A DNA stretch of 64,000 bases from Hyphomicrobiales bacterium. GTDB taxonomy: Bacteria > Pseudomonadota > Alphaproteobacteria > Rhizobiales > Rhizobiaceae. Made by a program: the position numbers and the translations under genes. Shown here piece after piece: positions 18,881-27,563 of the stretch. Under the pieces are notes generated by a model. It was not told the DNA's origin and made no database searches. It saw only the letters and a program-made list of their open reading frames with translations. The stretch lies in the NCBI GenBank assembly GCA_900472625.1, contig UCIT01000060.1, positions 118,023 through 182,022 on the forward strand, in the 5' to 3' direction. Numbering within the stretch: position 1 is the stretch's first letter; every line of letters starts with the position of its first letter.

Positions 18881-20317
18881 TCAGTCCTGCCAGCGCGCCG
18901 AGAAGCGCGCTTGCGGGTGGTAGTCGAAATCACGATCGAAGGGGAAGGAAGGCCGCGCCCGGCGATTGCTGACCAAGCCCTCGATATCCTGATTGACCAC
19001 ACCCTGCGTCAGCGCCATCAGGTTGGGATTGGCGATCGGCGCCAGTTCCGGCGAGAGATAGCCGGATTTGACGACGAGCAGCCGCACCGCGGCCGGATCG
19101 AGCCCGAGCTGGGTGAAATCGGCGATGTTGTGGTAGGGCCGGCGGCGCGCGGCGAGCACGACCGTGATGCCGCCGATGGTCACCACGGCCCGACGTTCGG
19201 CAGCAGAGGCGCTGTCAGCAAGCGTCAGCACCTTTGCGTTGACCTTCGCTGGGACGCTGGACGGATCGAGACTGCCACCGATCGACAGCGACAGGGTGGC
19301 GCCCTCGCCGGCGGCAAAGCAAGCCTCGACCGCCGGTCGGTCGGTGATGCCGGCGATCAGCGCACCGTCAAAGCCGCGGGCAATCAGGGCGTTCAGCACA
19401 TCGGCACGGTCGCCGACGCCGCCGCCTGTCGGATTGTCGGCGGAATCGGCCAGGATGACCGGCCTGGTCTGCGTCTTTTCGGCGATATCGAGCATCGCAT
19501 CGAGCGGTCCTGTTACCGGGCCGAAGCGGAAATCTTCGCGCGCGTCCCAATAGGACAAGGCGATCTCTTCCGCCGCCTTTGCCGCCGCCACCTTGTCGGA
19601 CGCGGTCACGACAGCGCAGGCTGTCGCCCGTGGCTCGTCGGCCCAGACATAGCCCACCATCAAATTGGCATCGAGAACACCGTCGCGGCGGTCGAATTCG
19701 GGCAACACGGTGTAGAGCGCCTTGGCCGGCTCGTCTTCGGTCGAGGTGCGTTCACCGGGCCAGAGCACCGGCACCGGCGCCCAGGCAACGCCCGGCCACT
19801 TTCCGGTCTTCAAGGCATCGACCAACATTGACCAAGCACGTACCATGGTTTCGCGGACGTCGATATGCGGCGCTGTCCTGTAGCCGGCGAAGATGTCGAG
19901 CTGGTCGATGATCTTCTGGCTGACGTTGCCGTGCAGGTCGTAGCTTGCGGCGACGACGACATCCGGTCCGACGACGGCACGCGCCGCCGCGATCCAGTCA
20001 CCCTCGGCGTCGTCCATGCCTTCGACGTTCATTGCGCCGTGCATGGCGAGATAGAGACCATCGATCGGAAGCGCGGCTTTCAGGAGATCGAGAAACTCGG
20101 TCTTGAATGCGTCATAGGCAACGCGGGAGACGGGACCGCCCGGGACGGCGCGGGCATGCAAAAGCGGAAGGTGTTCGACACCGTCCGCCTTCAGGAAGTT
20201 GAAATATTCGGCACCGAGCAAATCCGAACCACGCAAAACGCGGAAGTCCTCGACCGCCATCAGCACCGGCGAATAGGTGCTGCATTCCGTGTGAATTCCA
20301 CCAACAGCGATTTTCAT
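18881..20317 (-). CDS. M81-family metallopeptidase (microcystinase C / MlrC-like), copy 1
   Basis: This 478-residue enzyme has the two MlrC domains: the N-terminal metal-binding peptidase part and the C-terminal MlrC domain. Visible hallmarks are the opening AVGGIHTECSTYSP, LAMHGAMNVEGMDDAEGDW with metal-ligand candidates, YDLHGNVS and ADSADNPTGGGVGD. No signal peptide is present, so it acts in the cytoplasm. The founding member cleaves linear microcystin fragments, but most members have unknown substrates. It lies 10 bp after the hexosaminidase gene in the RidA-RpiR-SDR-GH20-M81 unit. It is a distant paralogue of the gene at 24975. Confidence 0.88.
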   Translation of the reverse strand: MKIAVGGIHTECSTYSPVLMAVEDFRVLRGSDLLGAEYFNFLKADGVEHLPLLHARAVPGGPVSRVAYDAFKTEFLDLLKAALPIDGLYLAMHGAMNVEGMDDAEGDWIAAARAVVGPDVVVAASYDLHGNVSQKIIDQLDIFAGYRTAPHIDVRETMVRAWSMLVDALKTGKWPGVAWAPVPVLWPGERTSTEDEPAKALYTVLPEFDRRDGVLDANLMVGYVWADEPRATACAVVTASDKVAAAKAAEEIALSYWDAREDFRFGPVTGPLDAMLDIAEKTQTRPVILADSADNPTGGGVGDRADVLNALIARGFDGALIAGITDRPAVEACFAAGEGATLSLSIGGSLDPSSVPAKVNAKVLTLADSASAAERRAVVTIGGITVVLAARRRPYHNIADFTQLGLDPAAVRLLVVKSGYLSPELAPIANPNLMALTQGVVNQDIEGLVSNRRARPSFPFDRDFDYHPQARFSARWQD

Positions 20318-20327
20318 GATCAGGTCC

Positions 20328-22247
20328 TTACAACTTCGGGCTCAGCGGCGCGATGGCGGCAAAGCGATGCCAGTCCTTCTTGGCCTTGGGTGTCCATGCG
20401 GCTTCGGCGATCGCCGGGAGGCGCGGGAAGACGAGACGATTGAAGTAGCCGCGCGACAGGAAGTGCTCCGACCAGATGCAGGCCTGCACGCCCTTCATCT
20501 TGTCCTTCAGCTCCTCGGGAAAATCGCCTTCGGCCTCATAGCCATAGGTGTGTTCAGGCGGCACCGTGCCGGCCCAGCTGGCGCCCGGTTCCTGGAACGC
20601 TTCGGCCTGCACCATGTCGAGATAGTAGGCCTGGCCGGGGGTCATGACGACCTCGTACCCCTCGCGCGCCAGCTCGATCCCGACCTGCGGGTTTTCCCAG
20701 GCCATCAGCAGCGTATCCTTGGCTGCGACGCCGCCGCCATGCGCGACTTCGTTCCAGCCGGCGAGCTTGCGGCCGCGGGCGTTCAGCATGTCCTTGATGC
20801 GGGTCAGGAAATGGGATTGCAGAGCGAATGTGCCCTCGATGCCTTCCTGCTCCATCAGCTTTTTGGCGAGCGGCGAGGCCAGCCAGGAACCATTCGCCAC
20901 TTCGTCGCCGCCGATATGGAGATAGGCGGAGGGGAAGAGTTCGACCATTTCATCGAGCACCGTCTCAAGGAACGTGTAAGTCAGCGGGATCGCCGGGTTC
21001 AGCGCATTGTTCGGATATCCCTGCACCGAGTGATAGCTGTCAGGCGCTTCCTGGCCGTCGGTCAGCTCCGGCAGCGCCACCAAGGTCGCGGCATTGTGGC
21101 CGGGGATATCGATCTCCGGCACCACCTCGACGCTGAGCGCCGTAGCATGGGCGACTATCTCGCGGACGTCGTCCTGCGAATAGAAGCCGCCGACCGGCGT
21201 GGCACCGTTGCCGAGCTGCGGCAAAAGCGGCGCATCCGGGCCGCGCAGCACGCCGGTGGTGGTCAGCTGCGGATAGGCCTTGATCTCCAGGCGCCATGCT
21301 TCGTCGTCGGTGAGATGCCAATGGAAAATGTTGAGCTTGAACCAGGCGAGAATGTCGATCAGGCGCTTGATATCGGCGGCCGGATAGAACTGGCGGGAGA
21401 CATCGAGGTGGCAACCACGCCAGCCATAGCGCGGCTTGTCCGATATCGTGCCGGAGACCGGAAAGCGGAAGGTTTCGGGCTGGCTGCGGGCGCCCTCGAG
21501 CAGTTGGGCCAGTGACGTCAGGCCATACTGGCGACCGGCGGCATCGGCGTAGGACAGCGTGATGGCGTCCGCCGAGAAATCCAGCGAATAGCCTTCGGCG
21601 GCGATCGACGGATCATTCTTGAAGCGGAGCGCGCGGCCTTGCGGAGACGGAGACAGGTTGAACGGCGCATGCGCGCTTTCGAACAGCCGGCGCACCAGCG
21701 CCGTGACCGTCGAGATCGCCCGCAGGTCGTCGGCTGAGGCGTTTGCATCGGGATAGAGCACGACAGGGAAACCGTCGCCGGGCTTGACGTCGATCTCCGC
21801 CGGCCATGGCTGCAGCGCAAACGGCAGGTCTAGCTTGCCCTTGGGCAGCAGGACGGGCGGCGGTTCGCTGACGCTGCCCTCAAGAAGAAGATCGGAGACG
21901 GCGACATCGATATGCTTGCCGCTGGCGAGCGTGACATAGGCCGACTTGGCACCGTCGGTGCAGTGGCGTGCCGGGCGATGCAGGCCGCTGACGGTGAAGG
22001 TCCAACTCTGGCCGGGTGTGATGGAAAGACCGGGGGGTGGCGCAAACTCGTGGAAGTTGGCGTTGCGGCGCAGGAAGGTCGCGTTGTCGCAGGCCTTCTG
22101 GTCGATCACCCGCGTCAACGAGGTGTAGACGATCTTGAAATCCGCAAGCGGCGCGTCCGACAGATTGAAAAGAGTAAAGGTAAAGCGGCCATTCGGACCA
22201 CCATCCGCCTGCCACGTGCTTTCCAGGCGATAAACAGCCGGTACCAT
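20328..22247 (-). CDS. family 20 glycoside hydrolase (beta-N-acetylhexosaminidase)
   Basis: This 639-residue enzyme removes terminal N-acetylglucosamine or N-acetylgalactosamine. The catalytic Asp-Glu pair is in YLHIGGDEVANGSW. The barrel also shows YGWRGCHLDVSRQFYP and FHWHLTDDEAWRLEIKAYPQ. A GH20 N-terminal accessory domain precedes the barrel. The ATG at 22245-22247 follows GAGGAACTG; seven residues upstream lack a site. No signal peptide was found, so it works on imported oligosaccharide or glycopeptide. Its neighbours are an SDR and an M81 peptidase in the same operon. Confidence 0.93.
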   Translation of the reverse strand: MVPAVYRLESTWQADGGPNGRFTFTLFNLSDAPLADFKIVYTSLTRVIDQKACDNATFLRRNANFHEFAPPPGLSITPGQSWTFTVSGLHRPARHCTDGAKSAYVTLASGKHIDVAVSDLLLEGSVSEPPPVLLPKGKLDLPFALQPWPAEIDVKPGDGFPVVLYPDANASADDLRAISTVTALVRRLFESAHAPFNLSPSPQGRALRFKNDPSIAAEGYSLDFSADAITLSYADAAGRQYGLTSLAQLLEGARSQPETFRFPVSGTISDKPRYGWRGCHLDVSRQFYPAADIKRLIDILAWFKLNIFHWHLTDDEAWRLEIKAYPQLTTTGVLRGPDAPLLPQLGNGATPVGGFYSQDDVREIVAHATALSVEVVPEIDIPGHNAATLVALPELTDGQEAPDSYHSVQGYPNNALNPAIPLTYTFLETVLDEMVELFPSAYLHIGGDEVANGSWLASPLAKKLMEQEGIEGTFALQSHFLTRIKDMLNARGRKLAGWNEVAHGGGVAAKDTLLMAWENPQVGIELAREGYEVVMTPGQAYYLDMVQAEAFQEPGASWAGTVPPEHTYGYEAEGDFPEELKDKMKGVQACIWSEHFLSRGYFNRLVFPRLPAIAEAAWTPKAKKDWHRFAAIAPLSPKL

Positions 22248-22279
22248 ATCAGTTCCTCTCCTCATTATTTTTTAGGCAA

Positions 22280-23056
22280 TCAGTAGTCCGCGGACTGGGA
22301 GAAAGTGCGTGCCAGCTCAGCCTGTCCCGCCGTCAAGCCGCAATCGACCGGCAGGCAGACGCCCGAGATGCTGTTGGCTTGCGGACTGGCAAGAAAGCCA
22401 ACCGCATTGGCGACGTCCATCGGATCGGCCACGCGCTGCAGCGGATACCAGCGGCGCGCTTCCTCGAACACATTCGGATTGGCCGCCGCCCGGGCTTCCC
22501 AGGCCTGGGTGCGCACCGTGCCGGGCGCGATGGCGTTGGAGCGGATGCCGAACTTGCCGTACTCGACGGCGACCAGCTTGGTAAAGTGCAGCATCCCGGC
22601 CTTGGCCGCGCTGTAGGCCGGGTGGCCGAAGACGTTCATGCCGTTGACCGAGGCAATGTTGATGACCGAGCCCTGTGTTGCCTTCAGCAGATCGGCTACG
22701 GCCATGAAGCAGAGAAATGGCGCCTCCAAATTCAAGGCGGTGTCGGCGCGCCAGTCTTCCGGCGTTGTCGACTGCAGGCTGACTGCGCGGGCCGCACCGG
22801 CATTGTTGACCAGCGTTCTGACGGCACCAAGGGCAGCCGCGGCCTTCGCCATCGCGGCTACGCTTTCAGCACTGGTCACGTCGCAACTGAGGGCAACGAA
22901 GCGTTCGACGGGACCCAGCATGCGCGCGGCTTTTTCGGCTGCGACGAGATCGATGTCGACCAGCAGGATAACATCATGATCATCCGCAAGCCTGCTGGCG
23001 ATGGCGCGGCCGATGTCGCCTGCAGCGCCGGTTACGATCGCTACCGATTGTGTCAT
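22280..23056 (-). CDS. SDR-family oxidoreductase
   Basis: This 258-residue short-chain dehydrogenase has the cofactor loop TGAAGDIGRAIASRL, NNAGAARAV in the centre, and catalytic Ser-Tyr-Lys with YSAAKAGMLHFTK near residue 155. Acidic residues after the second strand (VDID) suggest NAD(H) rather than NADP(H). It lies between the RpiR regulator and the hexosaminidase in one operon, so it probably oxidises a sugar or amino-sugar product. Confidence 0.9.
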   Translation of the reverse strand: MTQSVAIVTGAAGDIGRAIASRLADDHDVILLVDIDLVAAEKAARMLGPVERFVALSCDVTSAESVAAMAKAAAALGAVRTLVNNAGAARAVSLQSTTPEDWRADTALNLEAPFLCFMAVADLLKATQGSVINIASVNGMNVFGHPAYSAAKAGMLHFTKLVAVEYGKFGIRSNAIAPGTVRTQAWEARAAANPNVFEEARRWYPLQRVADPMDVANAVGFLASPQANSISGVCLPVDCGLTAGQAELARTFSQSADY

Positions 23057-23083
23057 TCTGCGTCCTTCCCTGACATGAAATCC

Positions 23084-23944
23084 TCAGTCCCCGAGCAGCT
23101 GGCGGTCATCGCCATCGCGGTGGGCAACCAGTTGTTGCTTGATACGGCGCAGTGTCACTGCGGCCTGTGGTATATTGTAGGCGACGAGGCTAGCGAGGAT
23201 GTCCACGGCCGCCAGGTAAGCGATGCGCGTCGAGGTCGGCCGGAAGATGTTGTTGCCTTCGGCGAGGTCGATCTGCACGACGATATCGGCCGCCTGTGCG
23301 ACCGGACTGTCTGCCTGCGTCAGGGCAATCGTCGTGACACCGGTTTCGCGGGCAAGACTGAAGGCGCGAACGAGTTCGGCGTTGCGACCGGAAAAGGACG
23401 AGCCGATGATCACATGCGTCGGCTTGGCGGCCGCCGCCATCATCAGTTGCATGCCGTGGTCCGAACTTGCCGTGACATGCAGACCGAAGCGAAAGAGGCG
23501 GTTCTGCAGCTCGCTTGCGATCATCGAGGAGTTGCCGCCGGAGCCGAAGGCGTAGATCATCTCGGCTTTCGAGAGCTTGTCGGCTGCCTGTTCGATCGCC
23601 GCCATGTCAAGGGAGCGATGCAGGAGAAACAGGGCGTTCTGCGCCTTGGTGATGATGTCCTGCGCGACGTCGGCCGGATCCCGGCTTTTCGGCTCCGGCC
23701 GGAGATAGCGCATGCCGACATAGGCCGTGCGCGCGAGCTGGACCTTGAAATCGGAAAAGCTGTCGCAGCCGACGCGGCGGCAGAAGCGCGTCACCGTGGG
23801 CGGCGACACATCTGCTTTATCGGCCAGTTCGATGATCGAGGCGTTGACCGCAAACTCGAAATCGTTGAGCAGGATATCGGCAATACGGGTTTCGGAAGGC
23901 GAAAGCCGGGCCTTCTCTTCCTGCAATTTCGAGAATATGTCCAC
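23084..23944 (-). CDS. MurR/RpiR-family transcriptional regulator
   Basis: This 286-residue regulator has an N-terminal helix-turn-helix (about residues 1-75, ADKADVSPPTVTRFCRRVGC) and a C-terminal SIS sugar-phosphate-binding domain (about 125-260, IYAFGSGGNSSMIASELQNRL and HVIIGSSFSGRNAELV). Such proteins sense phosphorylated amino sugars or muropeptides. It is the second gene of the operon led by RidA. It is likely to control this operon and the divergent unit starting at 24469. Confidence 0.92.
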   Translation of the reverse strand: MDIFSKLQEEKARLSPSETRIADILLNDFEFAVNASIIELADKADVSPPTVTRFCRRVGCDSFSDFKVQLARTAYVGMRYLRPEPKSRDPADVAQDIITKAQNALFLLHRSLDMAAIEQAADKLSKAEMIYAFGSGGNSSMIASELQNRLFRFGLHVTASSDHGMQLMMAAAAKPTHVIIGSSFSGRNAELVRAFSLARETGVTTIALTQADSPVAQAADIVVQIDLAEGNNIFRPTSTRIAYLAAVDILASLVAYNIPQAAVTLRRIKQQLVAHRDGDDRQLLGD

Positions 23945-23968
23945 GCCGCGACCCCCTTGATGATTGCG

Positions 23969-24358
23969 CTACTTGGCCTTCGCTTTATAGGCGACGCAAT
24001 CGATTTCCACCTTGCAATCGACCATCATCGAAGACTGGACGCAGGCGCGGGCTGGAGGGTGTTCGCCGAAATACTGCTGGTAGATGGCATTGAAGGTCCA
24101 GAAATCGCGCGGATCGTCGAGCCAGACGCCGCAGCGCACCACATCCTCGACGCCGTAGCCGGCTTCTTCTAGGATGGCGAGCACATTCGCGATCGTTTTG
24201 TGGGTCTGCGCGACGATGTTTCCATCGATGATCTCGCCATTTTCCATGGCAACCTGACCGGAAACATAAAGCCAGCCGTCGGCTGCGACGGCACGCGCGA
24301 ACGGCAGCGGCTTGCCGCCTGCACCCTGTTGAACCGTGCCATAACGCTTGATGGACAT
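23969..24358 (-). CDS. RidA-family enamine/imine deaminase
   Basis: This 129-residue trimeric protein of the RidA/YjgF family hydrolyses reactive imines formed by PLP enzymes. It shows the core WLYVSGQVAMENGEI, the NVLAILEEAGYGVEDVV helix and the C-terminal PARACVQSSMMVDCKVEID strand, with the conserved Arg in ARACVQS. The ATG at 24356-24358 is chosen because longer starts add an unrelated tail into the promoter region. A RidA partner fits with the PLP enzyme at 26452. Confidence 0.92.
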   Translation of the reverse strand: MSIKRYGTVQQGAGGKPLPFARAVAADGWLYVSGQVAMENGEIIDGNIVAQTHKTIANVLAILEEAGYGVEDVVRCGVWLDDPRDFWTFNAIYQQYFGEHPPARACVQSSMMVDCKVEIDCVAYKAKAK

Positions 24359-24468
24359 TGACCGATCCTTGCAAATTATTTTCGTGATAAGTTGACAAGT
24401 GACCATATTAAGCGGAATTTGACCAGAGAAAAACGTCATTCATGAAAAGAATTTCAATCGGGAACTCC
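24359..24468. promoter_or_regulatory. divergent promoter region of the amino-sugar/M81 locus
   Basis: This short AT-rich gap lies between divergent genes. It holds a TTGACA box at 24392-24397 and a near-palindrome CAAATTATTTTCG at 24372-24384 that resembles GAAA-TTTC operators of RpiR-type regulators. Binding by the RpiR protein encoded at 23084 is an inference. Confidence 0.45.
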
Positions 24469-24954
24469 ATGCGCGATCCTTTCAAGAACCCCTTCCCTGC
24501 TTCAGACGTCGCCCGCCATGCCATCTGGGAGATGCTCGTTCATCGCGATATCGATGCGTTTCTGGCCGCCGACTGGTCGATGGTGGAGGATGATTTCGTC
24601 GAGGACGGATTCATCGGCATCGATGGCCGCAAGGAGATCAGTCCCGACAAGTGGCGCCTCGCCTTCCCGACGCTGGCCGCCTATCGCGACGAGTGGGTTC
24701 GCCAGGCCAGGGATTTCGCCACCCAGTCCTTTGCCGAGGATACCCGTACCGCAATCTTCACCACGACGACGCTCGAGGATATCGAGATCGAAGGTGAGAT
24801 GGCGCTGGTACGCAAGAAGTTCGACGGCGGCATCGCCAAGGCCGATGGCAGCCGCGACGCCATGAACTGGCAGACACTCTATTATTGCCGCCTGCATGAC
24901 GGTCGCTGGAAGATTTCGGGCTTTACCGGCTATCTTCCGAACCCGATGGGCTGA
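24469..24954 (+). CDS. NTF2-like (SnoaL-type fold) protein
   Basis: This protein of about 161 residues has the cone-shaped NTF2-like pattern: an N-terminal helical pair (SDVARHAIWEMLVHRDIDAFLAADW), then alternating strands ending in MNWQTLYYCRLHDGRWKISGFTGYLP. Members are small-molecule-binding proteins or minor enzymes. The start could also be the ATG at 24442; the one at 24469 follows GGGAAC. It is the first gene of the plus-strand unit with the second M81 peptidase and the D-threonine-aldolase-like enzyme. Its role is unknown. Confidence 0.75.
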   Translation: MRDPFKNPFPASDVARHAIWEMLVHRDIDAFLAADWSMVEDDFVEDGFIGIDGRKEISPDKWRLAFPTLAAYRDEWVRQARDFATQSFAEDTRTAIFTTTTLEDIEIEGEMALVRKKFDGGIAKADGSRDAMNWQTLYYCRLHDGRWKISGFTGYLPNPMG

Positions 24955-24974
24955 TCAACACAAAGGCCGAAACC

Positions 24975-26450
24975 TTGCGGATTTTTACGGCGGCTCTCGC
25001 AACCGAGACCAACACCTTCTCTCCCATCTGCGTCGACCGGCGCGCCTTCGAAGCATCCCTCTATGCACCGCCCGGCGAACATCCGGAGACGCCGACGCTG
25101 TGCTCCGCGCCGATTACCGTCGGCCGGCGGGTCTGCGCCGAGAAGGGCTGGACGTTGATCGAGGGAACGGCGACCTGGGCCGATCCCGCCGGTCTCGTGA
25201 ACCGCGCGACCTATGAAGGCCTTCGCGACGAGGTGCTCGGACAATTGCAGGCGGCAATGCCTGTCGATGCGGTGGTGCTTGGTCTGCATGGCGCGATGGT
25301 CGCTGCCGGCTACGAGGACACCGAAGGCGATCTTCTGGTGCGCGTGCGCGCGATCGTCGGGCCCGATGTTCCCGTCTTTGCCGAACTCGACCCGCACAGC
25401 CATCTGACGGCCAAGCGCTTCGACGCCGCCAATGTCTTCGTCTATTTCAAGGAATTCCCGCATACCGACTTCGTCGATCGTGCCGAGGATCTCTGGCGGA
25501 TCGCAGTCGATACGCTGGAGGGCCGCGTCAAGCCGGTCATGTCCGTCTTCGATTGCCGGATGATCGACGTGTTTCCGACCTCCCGCGATCCGATGCGCTC
25601 CTTCGTCGACAAGATCATGCGGATCGAGAAAGAGGATGCGGATGTTCTCTCGATTTCCGTCGTCCACGGCTTCATGGCGGGCGACGTGCCGGAGATGGGC
25701 ACCAAGCTTCTCGTCGTCACCAACGACCGCAAGGACAGGGGTGACGCGCTGGCGCGCGACCTCGGCATGGAGCTTTTTGCCAAGCGCGGCACCTACATGA
25801 TGCCGCAGATCGATGAGAAGCAGGCAGTGACGGCGGCACTGGCGGCGACGGCCTGGCCGGTCGTGATCGCCGACATGTGGGATAATCCCGGCGGCGGCAC
25901 GGCGGGTGACGCCACCGTGCTGCTAGGCGAGTTGCTGGCGCGCGGGGTGACCGATACTGCGATCGGCACGATCTGGGATCCGATGGCGGTACAGATCTGC
26001 ATGGCCGCCGGCGAAGGCGCTAAAATCCCGCTGCGCTTCGGCGCCAAATCGGCGCCGTTTACCGGCAACCCGATCGACGGTTTCGTCAAGGTGGTCAGGA
26101 TCGTGCCGAACGCCGAAATGCGCTTCGGCGAGAGTTTCGCGCCGTTCGGCGACGCCGCTCACATCGTGCTCGATGGCATCGACATTATCTTGAACTCCAC
26201 ACGCGCACAGAGTTTCGACCCCAGCCTGTTTTCCGTGATGGGCATCGATCCGGCAGCCAAGAAGATTCTGGTGATCAAGTCCACCAACCACTTCTTCGCG
26301 TCGTTTTCGAAGATCGCATCCGATATCATCTATTGCGCTGCCGGAACCCCCTACCCCAACAACCCGGCCAAGACGCCCTATCGCCGCGCGCGCAAGGACA
26401 TCTGGCCAATGATCGCCGACCCTCACGGCACCGAACGCGGAGCAGCGTGA
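24975..26450 (+). CDS. M81-family metallopeptidase (MlrC-like), copy 2
   Basis: This 491-residue cytoplasmic enzyme has the same two-domain plan as the protein at 18881. Markers are AALATETNTFSPI at the N-terminus, LGLHGAMVAAGYEDTEGDLL, ELDPHSHLT, and VIADMWDNPGGGTAGD opening the C-terminal half. The start is TTG at 24975 because the family motif begins only five residues later and no ATG precedes it. It ends 1 base before the start of the next gene. Two different M81 enzymes in one locus suggest two related amide or peptide bonds to cut. Confidence 0.87.
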   Translation: MRIFTAALATETNTFSPICVDRRAFEASLYAPPGEHPETPTLCSAPITVGRRVCAEKGWTLIEGTATWADPAGLVNRATYEGLRDEVLGQLQAAMPVDAVVLGLHGAMVAAGYEDTEGDLLVRVRAIVGPDVPVFAELDPHSHLTAKRFDAANVFVYFKEFPHTDFVDRAEDLWRIAVDTLEGRVKPVMSVFDCRMIDVFPTSRDPMRSFVDKIMRIEKEDADVLSISVVHGFMAGDVPEMGTKLLVVTNDRKDRGDALARDLGMELFAKRGTYMMPQIDEKQAVTAALAATAWPVVIADMWDNPGGGTAGDATVLLGELLARGVTDTAIGTIWDPMAVQICMAAGEGAKIPLRFGAKSAPFTGNPIDGFVKVVRIVPNAEMRFGESFAPFGDAAHIVLDGIDIILNSTRAQSFDPSLFSVMGIDPAAKKILVIKSTNHFFASFSKIASDIIYCAAGTPYPNNPAKTPYRRARKDIWPMIADPHGTERGAA

Positions 26451-26451
26451 C

Positions 26452-27552
26452 ATGCACAACAATCCATTTGCCGTCGTCGCCAAGGCTGGCGACACGATCG
26501 GCGATCTTTCGACGCCGCGCCCGATCATCGACGAAGACCGGCTGGCGGCCAACATTGCCCGCACGCAGGCCTACATGGATAAGCACGGTCTGAATTTTCG
26601 GCCTCATATCAAGACCCACAAGATTCCGGCGCTCGCAGCGCAGCAGGTTGCCGCCGGCGCCAAGGGCATCAATTGCCAGAAGATCACCGAGGCGGAGGTG
26701 TTTGCCGCCGCCGGCTTCGAGGACATCCTGATCACCTTCAACATCATCGGCCTCGAAAAGCTCGCGCGACTGGCGGCGCTTAACGAGCGCATCAGCGGTC
26801 TCAAGGTTGTGGCCGACAGCAGCTTCACGGTCGATGGGCTTTCCGGATATTTTGCGACGCGCAAGTCGCTAGCAGTGCTAGTCGAATGCGACACCGGTGG
26901 CGGACGCTGCGGCGTGCAGACGCCTGAGCAAGCGGCAACTCTGGCGAAGCGGATCGGTATGGCACCGGGCCTGACCTTCGCCGGCCTGCTGAATTACCCG
27001 AAGCCCGGTGCCGCGGCCGACGTTCAGGCCTTCCTGACCGAAACGCTTTCCCTGCTGAAGGCCGAAGGCATCGCATGCCCGATCGTCAGCAATGGCGGCT
27101 CGCCGAGCCTGTTCGAGGCGCATCTGGTTCCTGCGGCCAGCGAACATCGCGCCGGTACCTATATCTACAACGATCGTTCCATGGTGCGGGCCGGCCATTG
27201 CACCGAAGACGACTGCGCCATGCATGTGCTGGCCACCGTTGTGTCCCGTCCGACCGCCGACCGCGCCGTCATCGACGCCGGCTCGAAGGCGCTGACTTCC
27301 GATCTCCTTGGGTTCACCGATTACGGTCAGGTGGTCGGCCATCCCGAGGCGGTCATCACCGGCCTCTCGGAAGAGCATGGCGTCATCGACCTATCAAAGT
27401 GCGACGGCAGACGTCCAGAGATCGGCGACAAGATCCGTATCATTCCCAACCATACCTGCGTTGTCTCGAATCTCTTCGACACCATGGTCTTTCATCGCGA
27501 CGGGGTGGTGACGCGCGTCGAGGACGTCGCTGCACGTGGGCTGGTCTGGTAG
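26452..27552 (+). CDS. D-threonine aldolase / D-serine dehydratase-like PLP enzyme (DSD1 family)
   Basis: This 366-residue PLP barrel enzyme of the alanine-racemase fold has the PLP lysine in NFRPHIKTHK near residue 50. The C-terminal metal pair is in IPNHTCVVSN (His and Cys). These are the hallmarks of metal-dependent D-threonine aldolases and D-serine dehydratases. It splits or deaminates a D-hydroxy-amino acid. The M81 stop and this start are almost fused, so they are cotranscribed. The RidA gene across the divergent promoter could clear the imine a dehydratase would make. Confidence 0.88.
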   Translation: MHNNPFAVVAKAGDTIGDLSTPRPIIDEDRLAANIARTQAYMDKHGLNFRPHIKTHKIPALAAQQVAAGAKGINCQKITEAEVFAAAGFEDILITFNIIGLEKLARLAALNERISGLKVVADSSFTVDGLSGYFATRKSLAVLVECDTGGGRCGVQTPEQAATLAKRIGMAPGLTFAGLLNYPKPGAAADVQAFLTETLSLLKAEGIACPIVSNGGSPSLFEAHLVPAASEHRAGTYIYNDRSMVRAGHCTEDDCAMHVLATVVSRPTADRAVIDAGSKALTSDLLGFTDYGQVVGHPEAVITGLSEEHGVIDLSKCDGRRPEIGDKIRIIPNHTCVVSNLFDTMVFHRDGVVTRVEDVAARGLVW

Positions 27553-27563
27553 GAACGTCGCCG

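Noticed and set aside
20316..21515. 399-codon open frame on the plus strand opposite the GH20 gene
   Set aside because: It lies antisense to a well-supported hexosaminidase, has no family motif and arises from GC-rich codon bias.
22379..24172. 597-codon open frame on the plus strand
   Set aside because: It is antisense to the SDR, RpiR and RidA genes, all of which have clear domains. Its composition (many Arg, Gly and His) is typical of a shadow frame.
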